NCBI RefSeq assembly: GCF_001742745.1 | Contig: NZ_MJAK01000006.1 | Coordinates: 96,534 to 160,533 of the forward strand | Direction: 5' to 3' | DNA length: 64,000 nt | DNA from: Curtobacterium sp. ER1/6 | GTDB lineage: Bacteria; Actinomycetota; Actinomycetes; Actinomycetales; Microbacteriaceae | Part shown: piece by piece, positions 7,927-17,021 of the stretch | How positions within the stretch are numbered: position 1 is the stretch's first letter | Layout: each line of letters begins with the position of its first letter | Notes under the pieces: generated by a model | What the model saw: the letters and a program-made list of their open reading frames with translations, nothing else | Told to the model about the DNA's origin: nothing | Database searches by the model: none | Position numbers and translations under genes: made by a program

Positions 7927-9219
7927 ATGAGCACACCCGAACCCGGCAGCCGCGCGGTACTGGACCCGGAGGGCATCACCCAACCCGTCAGCACCATGCG
8001 GGTCGGCATCGGCTACCAGGTCGCCCTGTTCCTCGGGCAGTTCGGCCTCTTCGTGGCACTCATGGCCCCGGTCTACGTGAGCATGCAGATCAAGGCGCAG
8101 GCCCTGGTCGGTGACGACGCCGCGACCGTGATCGGCTCGGTCCTGCCGATCGGCGCGTTCGGCGCGCTCATCATGAACCCCCTCGCCGGTGCCCTGTCGG
8201 ACCGCACCCGCACCCGCTGGGGTCGTCGGCGCCCGTGGCTGCTCGGCGGCGTCGTGGTCTTCGCGATCGCCCTGGCCTGGATCGCCTACGCGCCGGACGT
8301 CCTCAACCTGACACTCGGGTGGCTGCTCGCCCAGCTCGCGGCCAACGCCACGCTCGCCACGCTGCTCGCGAGCTTCGCCGACAACGTGCCGCAGCTGCAG
8401 CGCGGCCGGTCGTCGAGCATCATCGCCCTCGCGCAGAACACCGCCGTGCTCGCGGGCACCTACCTGTCGGTGTTCTTCGTGGCGAACCTGCCGGTCCTGT
8501 TCATCGCGCCGGGCATCCTGGCGATCGTCCTCGTGCTCGTCTACGCCCTCGTCGCCCGCGACGAGCTCCCGACGTACACGCTGAAGAAGTTCACCTGGCT
8601 GAACCTCGTCTCGTCGTTCTGGACGAACCCGATCAAGAACCCGGACTTCGCGTTCGCGTGGTGGTCGCGCTTCCTCATCATCCTCGCGACCTTCATGTTC
8701 ACGACGTACCGCCTGCTCTACATGCAGGAGCACCTCGGGATCGAGAAGCTGCAGGACGCCACCGCGGCCGTCGCGTTCGGCGTGCTCCTGTACACGCTCG
8801 CCCTGCTCGTGAGCGCGGCGCTGTCCGGCTGGGCGTCGGACCGGCTCGGCCGCCGCAAGGTGTTCGTCGGTGGGTCGACGGCGCTGTTCGCCGTCGGGCT
8901 CGTGGTGCTGGCACACGCCGACACCGTGACCGGGTTCTACGTGGCCGAGGTCGTCATGGGCTTCGCCTACGGCATCTACTCCGCGATCGACACCGCGCTG
9001 GTCGTCGACGTGCTGCCGAACGCCGACCGGCCGGGCAAGGACCTCGGCGTGATCAACATCGCGAACGCGCTGCCGCAGTCGCTCGCCCCGGCGATCTCGC
9101 TGTTCTTCCTGTCGATCGGCAGCGTGCACGCCGACAACTACACGCTCATGTGCTGGGCCGCCGGGGTGGTCGCCCTGCTGGGCGCCCTCGTGGTCATCCC
9201 GATCAAGCGGGTCCGGTAG
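7927..9219 (+). CDS. MFS transporter, glycoside/sugar:cation symporter type (SLC45-like)
   Basis: This transporter of 430 residues has about 12 helices. The cytoplasmic loops ALSDRTRTRWGRRRPWLLGG and GWASDRLGRRKVFVGG are characteristic of the SLC45/glycoside-pentoside group. The start is an ATG after AAGGAGG. It is divergent from the isomerase/oxidoreductase operon, and the gap carries two dyads, so all three genes probably answer to one inducer. It likely imports the sugar or cyclitol those enzymes degrade. A palindromic terminator follows. Confidence 0.9.
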   Translation: MSTPEPGSRAVLDPEGITQPVSTMRVGIGYQVALFLGQFGLFVALMAPVYVSMQIKAQALVGDDAATVIGSVLPIGAFGALIMNPLAGALSDRTRTRWGRRRPWLLGGVVVFAIALAWIAYAPDVLNLTLGWLLAQLAANATLATLLASFADNVPQLQRGRSSSIIALAQNTAVLAGTYLSVFFVANLPVLFIAPGILAIVLVLVYALVARDELPTYTLKKFTWLNLVSSFWTNPIKNPDFAFAWWSRFLIILATFMFTTYRLLYMQEHLGIEKLQDATAAVAFGVLLYTLALLVSAALSGWASDRLGRRKVFVGGSTALFAVGLVVLAHADTVTGFYVAEVVMGFAYGIYSAIDTALVVDVLPNADRPGKDLGVINIANALPQSLAPAISLFFLSIGSVHADNYTLMCWAAGVVALLGALVVIPIKRVR

Positions 9220-9242
9220 CGGCGGTCGCGACACGCGACACC

Positions 9243-9292
9243 GGACGGACGGGAGGCGCGGTGCCAGCTGGCACCGTGTCTCCCGTCCGTCC
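9243..9292. terminator. Hairpin of the GGACGGGAGG family after the MFS gene
   Basis: GGACGGACGGGAG pairs with the complementary TCCCGTCCGTCC (9281-9292) around the core GGTGCCAGCTGGCACC, which is also found at 5671. It separates the symporter from the next co-directional gene, so termination is the likely role. Confidence 0.7.
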
Positions 9293-9317
9293 ACTGGTTC
9301 CTGGGTACCGTGAACGG

Positions 9318-10640
9318 ATGCTCCAGCCCGTCACCCGTCCCTTCGACACCCCTGCCGGCACGATCGAGGCGGTGGTCGACGGCGACGTGACCCGTGCGAT
9401 GGGGATCCCCTACGCACGGGCGGCGCGCTTCGCGCCGCCGGAGCCGCAGCCGGCGTTCGCCGAACCGTTCCGCGCGGACACGCCGGCGCCCGTCCCGCCG
9501 CAGCCGACCGCGCTCCTCGTCGACCAGCTGCTGCCGCGGATGGACCACCTGCGGGTCGACGAGCACTGCCAACGCCTCACGGTCACGGTGCCCTCGGACG
9601 TGGGTGCGGACGACCGGCTGCCCGTGATGGTCTGGATCCACGGCGGGTCGTACGTCCTGGGCGGCGGCGACCTGCCGATCCACGACGCGCACGACCTCGT
9701 CACCGAGCAGCGGGTCGTCGTGGTGACGGTGACCTACCGACTCGGCGTGCTCGGGTTCCTCGGCGACGGTGGGTCGGTGCCGGCCAACCTCGGACTGCTC
9801 GACCTGGTCGAGGCGCTGCGCTGGGTGCAGCGGAACATCGCCGCGTTCGGCGGGGACCCCGGGACGGTCACCGTGTTCGGGCAGTCCGCCGGGGGCGACG
9901 CCGCCGCGCACCTGATGATCAGCGACGGGGCACGGGGACTCTTCCGTCGCGCGATCGTGCAGAGCGCGCCGCTCGGCCTCTCCCGCGGGCGGGCTCGGAT
10001 GAACCGGGCGATGGTCCGGGCCGTGGGGACGGTGGCGGAGGACGCCCCGCTCGACACGGTCCTCGAGCGCCAGGAGCTCGCGACGAAGGCCGGTGCGCGG
10101 TACGGGCTCGCCGGGGGCATGCCGTTCGGGACGCAGTACGGCTTCGCGCCGCTGCCCGCCGAGCGGGACACGGATCGGGCCTGGCGCGCGGTCGCCCCCG
10201 ACGTCGACGTGCTCATCGGCTCGGGGTCCGACGAGGCGGGCACGTACGTGCCGCTCGTGCCCGGCCTCGGGAGGGCGGCACGGTCGCGACTCGTGCGACC
10301 CCTGCTGCGCTGGCTGCTCGTCCGACCGCTGACCGAGGTGATCTACGGGCGCGACGCCCGCCGGTTCGCCCGGCGGCACCGGGCGGCAGGCGGCCGCGCG
10401 ACCGTCTACCGGCTGCTGCGGCACCCGTCGGTGGTGCCGGTGGGTGCCGTCCACATGAGCGACCTGCCGCTGCTGCTCGGCGGACGGGAGGTGTGGGGCG
10501 GCAGCCGCTTCGTCCCCGAGCGCGACCTGGCGGAGGTCGAGCGGCGCGGGCGGGCCTTCCGTGCGGTGTGGGCGGAGTTCGCCCGGACGGGTACCGTGAC
10601 CGCGCCGGACGACGAGACGCTCGTGTTCGACCGGGGCTGA
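9318..10640 (+). CDS. Type-B carboxylesterase (para-nitrobenzyl esterase family)
   Basis: This 440-residue hydrolase is near the usual family length of about 480. It has the PYARAARF motif near the N-terminus, the oxyanion loop WIHGGSYVLGG, the nucleophile elbow FGQSAGGDAA, an acidic residue in GSGSDEAGTY and a C-terminal His in GAVHMSDLP. No signal peptide is visible, so it is cytoplasmic. The ATG at 9318 has only a weak site (GAACGG). A TetR gene follows about 100 bases downstream and may regulate it. Confidence 0.92.
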   Translation: MLQPVTRPFDTPAGTIEAVVDGDVTRAMGIPYARAARFAPPEPQPAFAEPFRADTPAPVPPQPTALLVDQLLPRMDHLRVDEHCQRLTVTVPSDVGADDRLPVMVWIHGGSYVLGGGDLPIHDAHDLVTEQRVVVVTVTYRLGVLGFLGDGGSVPANLGLLDLVEALRWVQRNIAAFGGDPGTVTVFGQSAGGDAAAHLMISDGARGLFRRAIVQSAPLGLSRGRARMNRAMVRAVGTVAEDAPLDTVLERQELATKAGARYGLAGGMPFGTQYGFAPLPAERDTDRAWRAVAPDVDVLIGSGSDEAGTYVPLVPGLGRAARSRLVRPLLRWLLVRPLTEVIYGRDARRFARRHRAAGGRATVYRLLRHPSVVPVGAVHMSDLPLLLGGREVWGGSRFVPERDLAEVERRGRAFRAVWAEFARTGTVTAPDDETLVFDRG

Positions 10641-10739
10641 CCGGGTCCGGCGGGAGCACCCGTGTCGCCTCGGCCGGGGATCGGTGACGCCCCCGAACGG
10701 GCGGTCGCGGCGGTCCGCGCGCCCGTGCAGGATCGACGC

Positions 10740-11330
10740 ATGCCCGAGAGCGACGTCGACCTCCGCGCCCGCATCGTCCGCGGTGCCGCCGACGCGTACC
10801 GGGCGACGGACTTCCACCAGGTCGGTCCGGTGGAGGTCGCGGCGCACGCCGGGGTCACCGTCGAGGAGGTCCGGCGGGCCTTCCCGTCCTGGGACCTCCT
10901 CGTCGTCGCGGTGGTCGACCGCTGGAGCAACGGCGGGCGACGAGCCACCTGGAGCGTGGCGGAGCGGCACGGTGCGGTCGCGTACCTGCGCGCGCGCCTG
11001 GAGGACGGGCAGCGCGAGCCCGGGCTCGTGCGGCTCCGGATCGCCCTGCTGAGCGCCGCCTCCGCACCGGGGCACCCGGCGTCCGGGTGGTTCCGGCACC
11101 AGTACACGAGTTCGTTCGAGGACGTCGCCCTCGCCCTCGTGCGCGACGTCGTCGCCGGACGGGAGACGCGGGGGACCTCGCCGCGGCACGCCGCCGAGCA
11201 GCTCGTCGCGCTCTTCGAGGGGCTGCAGCTGCAGGCGATGCTCCTCGACGGGACGGACCTGCTCGCCGGCTGGGACCGGGCCGTCGCGCGCATGCGGGCG
11301 GGCTGGGCCGGCGCGGCCGTCACGGCCTGA
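10740..11330 (+). CDS. TetR-family transcriptional regulator
   Basis: The product has 196 residues. The N-terminal helix-turn-helix spans roughly residues 10-55 (IVRGAADAYRATDFHQ, then VAAHAGVTVEEVRRAFPSWD), followed by an all-helical ligand-binding part. I chose the ATG at 10740, which has AGGATCG upstream and gives normal HTH spacing; a longer frame starts at 10662. It lies downstream of the carboxylesterase gene, so local control of that gene is possible. A small hairpin at 11350 follows. Confidence 0.85.
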   Translation: MPESDVDLRARIVRGAADAYRATDFHQVGPVEVAAHAGVTVEEVRRAFPSWDLLVVAVVDRWSNGGRRATWSVAERHGAVAYLRARLEDGQREPGLVRLRIALLSAASAPGHPASGWFRHQYTSSFEDVALALVRDVVAGRETRGTSPRHAAEQLVALFEGLQLQAMLLDGTDLLAGWDRAVARMRAGWAGAAVTA

Positions 11331-11349
11331 ACGGCACGACGGCCTGAGC

Positions 11350-11365
11350 ACGCCCCCGTGGGCGT
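11350..11365. terminator. Short hairpin between convergent genes
   Basis: ACGCCC-CCGT-GGGCGT forms a 6-bp stem with a 4-base loop between the TetR stop (11330) and the convergent stop at 11384. It has no U-tract. Confidence 0.4.
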
Positions 11366-11383
11366 CCGCTTCGTCGCGTCCTG

Positions 11384-12151
11384 CTAGCGGGCCACCCGCT
11401 CCGTCCCACGACCGGTCCACCGGTGGTTCGCGAAGAGGACCACCGCCCCCGCGACGAGCGCGACCGCGACGAGGGCCGGCACACGGAAGGCCAGCGCCGT
11501 GACGACGTCCGTCGCTCCGCCGCCGGCCACCACGACCCGGACCCCGACGACGAGGGCGGCGCCGACGACCCCGACGAGGGCGACCACCGGCACCGCGACC
11601 TCGACCCTGCCGAGCGGACGGACCGCGCGGGCCTCGGCCCGACGCCACCACACCACCGCCGCGACGAGCAACGCGAGCAGCCCGAGCACGCTCGACGCGT
11701 CCTGCAGGAGGAACGGCAGCGGGTAGGTGCCGACCGTTGCGTCCCGGAGTGCGGGCCAGGCGCGCACCACGAACCCGGACTCGTGCGTGAAGCCGTCCCA
11801 CACGACGTGCGTGACGCTCCCGAGCACGCAACCGGCCAGCACGGGGACCACGTCGCGGACGGTGGGGGTCGGCCGCCGGTGCCACGCCGTGGGCAGCCGT
11901 CGCCGGGCGGCCGGCACGACCGGGGTCCAGGCCGGGCGGACGACGAACCACCACACCGCGAGCACCACGAGGGAGACGGCGAGGTCGATCGTCAGCACGC
12001 CCCACCAGGAGTGGGCCGCGTCGTACGGCGGCAGGAACGGGGCGAAGAGCACGGCGTCGGGCGCCATCGACCCGACCGCGACGGCGGCGACCGGCAGGGG
12101 CAGCCGGCGCACGCCCAGGGCGACGACCGCGTGGCTCACGGTGAAGGGCAC
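11384..12151 (-). CDS. DUF4184-type integral membrane protein
   Basis: The product has 255 residues and about six membrane helices. The N-terminus PFTVSHAVVAL followed by SMAPDAVLF matches DUF4184 proteins, which begin with an analogous PFTxSHAA motif. The function of the family is unknown. The GTG at 12151 is chosen because it gives this conserved start; the frame also extends upstream into the preceding gene. It lies 19 bases downstream of the membrane esterase gene on the same strand, so the two likely share a transcript. Confidence 0.85.
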   Translation of the reverse strand: MPFTVSHAVVALGVRRLPLPVAAVAVGSMAPDAVLFAPFLPPYDAAHSWWGVLTIDLAVSLVVLAVWWFVVRPAWTPVVPAARRRLPTAWHRRPTPTVRDVVPVLAGCVLGSVTHVVWDGFTHESGFVVRAWPALRDATVGTYPLPFLLQDASSVLGLLALLVAAVVWWRRAEARAVRPLGRVEVAVPVVALVGVVGAALVVGVRVVVAGGGATDVVTALAFRVPALVAVALVAGAVVLFANHRWTGRGTERVAR

Positions 12152-12170
12152 GGTCGGGTCCTCGTCCTCG

Positions 12171-13454
12171 TCATCGGGCCAGGTGCGTCCGGTGCATGAA
12201 CCACACGACGCCCTCGGCCAGGGCGACACCGGCGGTGTGCCAGTCGTGTCCACCATCCTCGACCACCCGTTCGGTCACGGCGACCCCGGCGGCACGGGCG
12301 GCGGCCGCGACCCGGGGCACGACCGGCCCGTAGCGGGTGTCGTCGGCACCCGCTGCGATGAACGCTGCGGAGTCGGGGTAGGGCGCGTGCTCGGCGAGCA
12401 CCTGGAGGGGTTGTGCCGCCCGGAACGCCGCATCGTCACCGCGGAAACCCCTCGTGATGGTGTCGTCACGATCGCGCAGCATCGGCCCGAGCTGTCCGGA
12501 GACGTCGATCCACGAGCCGAAGCGGTCCGGCCGTCCGGTCCCGAGCTGCAGGGCGCACGTGCCGCCCTGCGAGAACCCCGAGACCGCCCAGTCGGCGCCG
12601 TCGGTCGCCGCGTGCAGGTGCGCCTGCACCCATGCCGGGACGTCCCGCGTCAGGTAGGTCGCGCTGTTGCCGAGCGGACCGTCGACGCACATCGGGTTGT
12701 TCGTCGCCTCGGCGAGCTGGTCCGGCATCACCACGATCGGGGCGAGCCCGTGGTGCCGCCGTGCGACCTCGTCGAGCCGGTCCGCCATCCGTCCGGCCTC
12801 GAGGATGTTCGCCGGGGCCGCCCCCGGACCCTGCCCGGACAGCATCACGACGACGGGGAGTTCCGGGGCGTGGTCGACCAGCGCGGCCGGCGGCAGCCAC
12901 ACGAGCGCCGGACGCGCGCGGAAGTGCGAGACCGTCCCGGGGATCCGCACCGAACCGTACCGACCGTGTGCGGGCAGGTCGTGCGGCGGCCGCCAGTCCG
13001 ACGCGTCGGCGAGCCGCGGCCCCGGGTGCGGGTCCGTCGGCAGACGGAGCGCCGGCACGTGGGACTCGCCCAGCGCGTCCGCGATCGTCGGGAAGAGTCC
13101 CGCGTCACGGTTCACCGCGAGTCCGCCCGAGACGAGCGCGAGCGGCACCAGCAGGACCGCCACCGTCCGGGCGAGCAGGCGTCCGCGCACGAGCCCGACC
13201 ACCGCGACGGCGAGCAGGGCGCACACGACCCCGGTCCACACCCGGTCGACCCAGGTGGGCGGGATGCCGAGGACGTCCAGCACGTCGCCGAGGAACCACG
13301 ACAGCAGCGTCCCGAGCAGTGCGCCCGCGACGACCGCCACCGCGACCCACCGCCACGACCGGCGCACCGCGGCGGCGACGACCACCGCGGCCAGCAGGGT
13401 CAGCGCGTACAGCGGCAGGAGCACGTGGGCGGAGAGGAGCGGCAGGGTCGTCAC
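12171..13454 (-). CDS. Membrane-anchored alpha/beta hydrolase, putative esterase
   Basis: This 427-residue protein has four N-terminal membrane helices in the first ~120 residues, then an extracytoplasmic esterase domain of the esterase-D/mycolyltransferase type. The nucleophile elbow is SGFSQGGTC, with PMCVDGPLG before it and a C-terminal GGHDWHT His. The GTG at 13454 starts just before the first helix; the open frame upstream is not plausible protein. A paralogue with the same catalytic blocks lies at 25978. The family often acts on cell-envelope lipids. It forms an operon with the DUF4184 gene. Confidence 0.88.
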   Translation of the reverse strand: MTTLPLLSAHVLLPLYALTLLAAVVVAAAVRRSWRWVAVAVVAGALLGTLLSWFLGDVLDVLGIPPTWVDRVWTGVVCALLAVAVVGLVRGRLLARTVAVLLVPLALVSGGLAVNRDAGLFPTIADALGESHVPALRLPTDPHPGPRLADASDWRPPHDLPAHGRYGSVRIPGTVSHFRARPALVWLPPAALVDHAPELPVVVMLSGQGPGAAPANILEAGRMADRLDEVARRHHGLAPIVVMPDQLAEATNNPMCVDGPLGNSATYLTRDVPAWVQAHLHAATDGADWAVSGFSQGGTCALQLGTGRPDRFGSWIDVSGQLGPMLRDRDDTITRGFRGDDAAFRAAQPLQVLAEHAPYPDSAAFIAAGADDTRYGPVVPRVAAAARAAGVAVTERVVEDGGHDWHTAGVALAEGVVWFMHRTHLAR

Positions 13455-13748
13455 GGGTGGTTCCGGCGGTCGGGGCCCTCCCGGGTGCCGGCGGCGGGGG
13501 ACGGGCGGGAGCGGCGTCGTCCCGCGACCGTAGCGAGCGGAGGTGTCCGCACGGCGCCGGGATCGAGCTTCCTCGGCGCCTTCCCGGCTGACCCTGAGCA
13601 GGCCCGCACCGAACGTGGCCGGGTGACGGGACCGCCGTCTCCGGTCGGCCACCGATCGGCGGCCGACGGTGGACGCACCGGCGCCTCGAGCCCGACGTGC
13701 GCGGCGCGTCTGGGAGCCGCGGGTGGTCCGTGCTGGCAGGGTCGGCGG

Positions 13749-14189
13749 ATGGAGTACACGGACTACGACACCCGGCTCGCCGCCTACGCGGTGGTCACCG
13801 AGGGCGACCGCGTGCTCCTCGCCCGCCTGCGCGTCCCCGAGGCCGGGACGTGGACGCTCCCCGGCGGCGGGGTCGAGTTCGACGAGACCGTCGAGCAGGC
13901 CGTCGTGCGCGAGGTCCTCGAGGAGACCGGGTACGAGGCCATCTGCGGCCCCCTGCTCGGCGTGCGGCACCACATCGTGCCGAAGGAGCGCCGGATGCAC
14001 GACAACGGCCGGCCGATGAAGGCGGTGCAGGTGGTCTTCCGGGCGACCGTCACCGGCGGCACCCTGCGCAACGAGACCGACGGCTCGACGGACGAGGCCG
14101 CGTGGGTGCCGGTCGCGGAGCTGCCCCGTCGCCGGCACGGGCTGCTCGTCCCGATCGCCCTCGGCTGGGCGGGGGCCCTGCGCGCCTGA
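13749..14189 (+). CDS. NUDIX hydrolase
   Basis: This 146-residue pyrophosphohydrolase carries a full Nudix box (GGGVEFDETVEQAVVREVLE then ETGYE), matching GX5EX7REUXEEXGU with the Mg-binding Glu residues present. LPGGG precedes the box. The ATG start has GGCGG upstream only. It stands alone between a divergent esterase and a small unknown gene. The substrate cannot be deduced; a nucleoside diphosphate derivative is the family norm. Confidence 0.92.
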   Translation: MEYTDYDTRLAAYAVVTEGDRVLLARLRVPEAGTWTLPGGGVEFDETVEQAVVREVLEETGYEAICGPLLGVRHHIVPKERRMHDNGRPMKAVQVVFRATVTGGTLRNETDGSTDEAAWVPVAELPRRRHGLLVPIALGWAGALRA

Positions 14190-14294
14190 GCGCGGTGCCC
14201 GCCCGTCCGGCTGCCGACCGCCCGGACCACTGACCACTGACCGCTGAGGGCGTCCGGGTACCCTCGGCGGCGTGACGAACCGAGGAGGACGGAC

Positions 14295-14645
14295 GTGAGC
14301 GGTGCTGCCACCGACCTGTCCGCGCGCCTCTGGGACGAACGCGACGTGCTCGGGCGCCTGGTCCTCGCGGTCGACGACGCGGCCCGCGCCGACCCCCTGC
14401 TCGACCGGTTGCAGACGCTGCGCCTCGAGCAGGACGTCCTCGTGCACGCCCTCGCCGAGCAGTGGGGGGCCGCTCCGGACACCGCCACGCTCCGGTCCCT
14501 GGAACGCGTCGCGCCACCGCCGTGGGACCTGCTCCTGCCGGACCACCTGGCGGCGCTGACGACGCTGACGGCCGAGCTCGACGGCATCGTGCCCGTCGGT
14601 CCGGTCGGGGATCGGTGGGACCGACTGCGGTCCGCCCCGCGCTGA
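14295..14645 (+). CDS. Small hypothetical protein
   Basis: I do not recognise this 116-residue protein. It is soluble, acidic and mostly helical by composition (ARLWDERDVLGRLVLAV, LLDRLQTLRLEQDVLVHAL). The GTG start follows GAGGAGGAC at good spacing, and codon composition is like that of its neighbours. It lies 105 bases after the NUDIX gene and converges on the VOC gene. No membrane segment or known motif is seen. Confidence 0.65.
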   Translation: MSGAATDLSARLWDERDVLGRLVLAVDDAARADPLLDRLQTLRLEQDVLVHALAEQWGAAPDTATLRSLERVAPPPWDLLLPDHLAALTTLTAELDGIVPVGPVGDRWDRLRSAPR

Positions 14646-14673
14646 ACCGGATCGGGTGCCGGACCCGGCCGCG

Positions 14674-15042
14674 TCAGGACTCGAGCACGCTGAGCACGTT
14701 GCCCGACGGGTCCGTGAACCAGGCGATGAGCGGGCCGCCCCGTCGGTTCACGCCCCGCTCGTCGGTGACGCCCTCGTACCGGAGGAACGCGATCCCCTTC
14801 GCCGTGAGCTCGTCGACCGCGGCGTCGACGTCCGGCACGGGGAAGTTCAGCACCGTGAACGACGCCGGTTCGTGCGCCGGACCCTTCGGGTACACCAGCA
14901 CCCCGGGACCGTCGCCGACCTCGAGCACGAGCATGCCGTGGTCCTCGCGGACGGGGAGCCCGAGCACGCCCTCGTAGAAGGCCCGGGCCTCGGGCACGTC
15001 ACGGACCGAGAACCCGCTGAACGCCGTCGTCGCGTCGACCAT
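14674..15042 (-). CDS. VOC (glyoxalase/bleomycin-resistance) family protein
   Basis: This single VOC-module pair of 122 residues has the first beta-alpha unit [22 protein letters not shown] and a second unit [18 protein letters not shown], ending [14 protein letters not shown]. These are the hallmarks of the family, whose members are metal-dependent lyases, dioxygenases or drug-binding proteins. The ATG at 15042 gives the usual start just before the first strand. It is divergent from a P-loop kinase across 37 bases. The role is unassigned. Confidence 0.9.
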   Translation of the reverse strand: MVDATTAFSGFSVRDVPEARAFYEGVLGLPVREDHGMLVLEVGDGPGVLVYPKGPAHEPASFTVLNFPVPDVDAAVDELTAKGIAFLRYEGVTDERGVNRRGGPLIAWFTDPSGNVLSVLES

Positions 15043-15079
15043 GCGGCCAGTGAACCACCCGGCCTGCGAGGATGGACGC

Positions 15080-15721
15080 GTGACCGGTACCGAGCTGTCC
15101 GTCGACGACGCCGTCGACCGGGCCGTCGCGCTCGCCGCAGCACCGGGGCGGACGGTCCTCGGCATCACCGGGGCTCCCGGCGCGGGCAAGTCCACCCTCG
15201 CCCGGCGGATCGTCGCCGCCGTCGACGCCGCCCACGGCACCGGGACGGCCGTGCAGGTGCCGATGGACGGCTTCCACCTGGCGAACGCGGCACTCGACGC
15301 CCTCGGCCGCCGTGGTCGGAAGGGCGCGGTCGACACGTTCGACGCGGGCGGCTACGTCGCGCTCGTGCGCCGCCTGGTGGCCGCGGACGAGGACGTCGTC
15401 TGGGCCCCGGACTTCGACCGTCGCGTCGACGAACCCGTGGCCGGGAGCATCCCCGTGCCCCGTTCGGCCCGGCTCGTGGTCACCGAGGGCAACTACCTGC
15501 TCGACGCCGACGAGCCCTGGTCGGCCCTGCCGACCCTGTTCGCCGAGACCTGGGCGTGCGTCGTCGACGACCGGGTCCGCGTCGACCGCCTGGTCGGGCG
15601 GCACATGCGCCACGGACGCGACCACGAGGCGGCCCGCAGCTGGGCGCTCGAGGTCGACGGCGTGAACGCGGCGAGGGTCGCGACCACGATGACCCGTGCC
15701 TCCCGGACGGTCCGGACCTGA
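15080..15721 (+). CDS. Uridine kinase/pantothenate kinase-like P-loop kinase
   Basis: This 213-residue protein has a canonical P-loop GAPGAGKST at residues 31-39, a PMDGFHL motif as in the phosphoribulokinase/uridine kinase/type I pantothenate kinase superfamily, and VVTEGNYLL as the Walker-B-like strand. Family members phosphorylate small sugar or nucleoside alcohols; the substrate here is unknown. The GTG start follows GAGGATGG. An NmrA-like reductase gene follows 58 bases later on the same strand and may be co-transcribed. Confidence 0.87.
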   Translation: MTGTELSVDDAVDRAVALAAAPGRTVLGITGAPGAGKSTLARRIVAAVDAAHGTGTAVQVPMDGFHLANAALDALGRRGRKGAVDTFDAGGYVALVRRLVAADEDVVWAPDFDRRVDEPVAGSIPVPRSARLVVTEGNYLLDADEPWSALPTLFAETWACVVDDRVRVDRLVGRHMRHGRDHEAARSWALEVDGVNAARVATTMTRASRTVRT

Positions 15722-15779
15722 CCTGACCCGACCCACCAGTCCGCCGACACGCCAGCCCGACGACACGACAGGAGCGACC

Positions 15780-16613
15780 ATGACCATCGCCATCACCGGG
15801 GCCACCGGCAACATCGGCGGCGCCGTCGCCCGCGCGCTCGCCGCGGCGGGCACGCCCGTCCGCCTGCTCGTCCGCGACGCGTCCCGGGCACCGGAACTCC
15901 CCGGCGCGGAGGTCGCCGTGGCGTCCTTCGCCGACGCCGGCGCCAGTCGTGCCGCACTCGAGGGCGTGGACCTGCTCCTCATGGTCTCCGGCGCCGAGGC
16001 GCGGGACCGTCTCGACCAGCACCGCACCTTCGTGGCGGCGGCCGCCGACGCCGGCGTCGGGCACGTCGTCTACACGTCCTTCGTCGGCGCGGCCCCCGAC
16101 GCGACGTTCACGCTGGGTCGGGACCACTGGGCGACCGAGCGGGCGATCGAGGAGTCGGGCGCGGCGCACACCTTCCTGCGGGACTCGTTCTACCTGGACT
16201 TCGTCGAGGACCTGGTCGGCGAGGAGGGCGTGATCCGCGGGCCGGCGGGGGTCGGTGCGATGGCCGCGGTCGCCCGGGCGGACGTCGCACGGGTCGCCAC
16301 CGAGGTGCTGCTCCACCCGGACGAGCACCGTGACCGCACCTACGAGCTGACCGGACCCGAGGCGATCACCCTCGCGCAGGCCGCCGCCACCGTGTCCGAG
16401 GTCCGGGGCCGTGCGGTGACGTACCACCCGGAGTCGGTGGAGGAGGCGTACGCGTCGCGGGCGCGGTGGAACCCGGAGTCGTGGCAGGCGGACGCCTGGG
16501 TGAGCACGTACACCGCGATCGCCGAGGGTGCGCTCGCGCACGTGTCGACGGACGTCGAGCGCGTGACCGGTCGACGTCCGCTGTCCCTGCGCGAGGTCCT
16601 GCAAGCCGGTTGA
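15780..16613 (+). CDS. NmrA-like SDR family NAD(P)-binding oxidoreductase
   Basis: This 277-residue atypical SDR starts with the Rossmann motif ITGATGNIGG. It lacks the YxxxK catalytic pair and resembles the quinone oxidoreductase 2/NmrA group (VDLLLMVSGAE, VYTSFVGAAPD, HWATERAIEESG). The ATG at 15780 has GGAGCG upstream. Family members bind NADPH and reduce quinones or act as redox sensors. A 408-base gene-free stretch follows. Confidence 0.9.
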   Translation: MTIAITGATGNIGGAVARALAAAGTPVRLLVRDASRAPELPGAEVAVASFADAGASRAALEGVDLLLMVSGAEARDRLDQHRTFVAAAADAGVGHVVYTSFVGAAPDATFTLGRDHWATERAIEESGAAHTFLRDSFYLDFVEDLVGEEGVIRGPAGVGAMAAVARADVARVATEVLLHPDEHRDRTYELTGPEAITLAQAAATVSEVRGRAVTYHPESVEEAYASRARWNPESWQADAWVSTYTAIAEGALAHVSTDVERVTGRRPLSLREVLQAG

Positions 16614-17021
16614 GCCGGCGAGGGAGAACGATCGTTCTTCCCGCGTTGTGGGTCTCGTGGTGCCCGCCGACGAGGTGGTCTGATGGACGGGTGTCCGGCG
16701 CTCGCGCCGGGATCGCTGCAGCCCTCCGGGGCGGCGGTCGACGTGTCTGGCTGTGTTCGGGTCACGGCCAGGCACCGCACCCAGCGCCGGCCCGGTGTCT
16801 GTCCGGATGACGCACGCACCTGGGAGCGTCTCCGACCGCGCCTCGTAGTGTCGTCGGCGCTACTCCGCGCCGTACCCTGCGCGGAAGCCCGGATCCCTGT
16901 TCCCGGGCTGGTCTCGTCTCACCCAGCGTCGGACCCGACGGCGCCGTAGCGCGAGGGTGCCCGCCCGTGACCCGAACACCTACGGGCACCCTCGCAACCC
17001 CCGACCGGTGGTCGGTCCCGG
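16614..17021. other. Gene-free stretch with nested inverted repeats
   Basis: No convincing coding frame is present on either strand. The stretch contains a 14-bp palindrome AGAACGATCGTTCT (16625-16638), a 15-bp inverted repeat GTGTTCGGGTCACGG at 16753-16767 with its complement at 16965-16979 (227 bp end to end), and a hairpin GAGGGTGCCCG (16953-16963) / CGGGCACCCTC (16983-16993). A further 7-bp hairpin (AGCCCGG/CCGGGCT) lies near 16888-16910. It could be terminator and promoter DNA, a structured RNA, or a small decayed element. Confidence 0.5.
16625..16638. promoter_or_regulatory. 14-bp perfect palindrome AGAACGATCGTTCT
   Basis: The exact palindrome lies 12 bases after the NmrA-like gene's stop in non-coding DNA. 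Its symmetry suits a dimeric repressor site, but no start codon is close. Confidence 0.35.

Noticed and set aside
16683..16949. Possible 88-codon ORF in the gene-free stretch
   Set aside because: Composition is unlike real proteins here, there is no ribosome site, and it crosses the inverted repeats.
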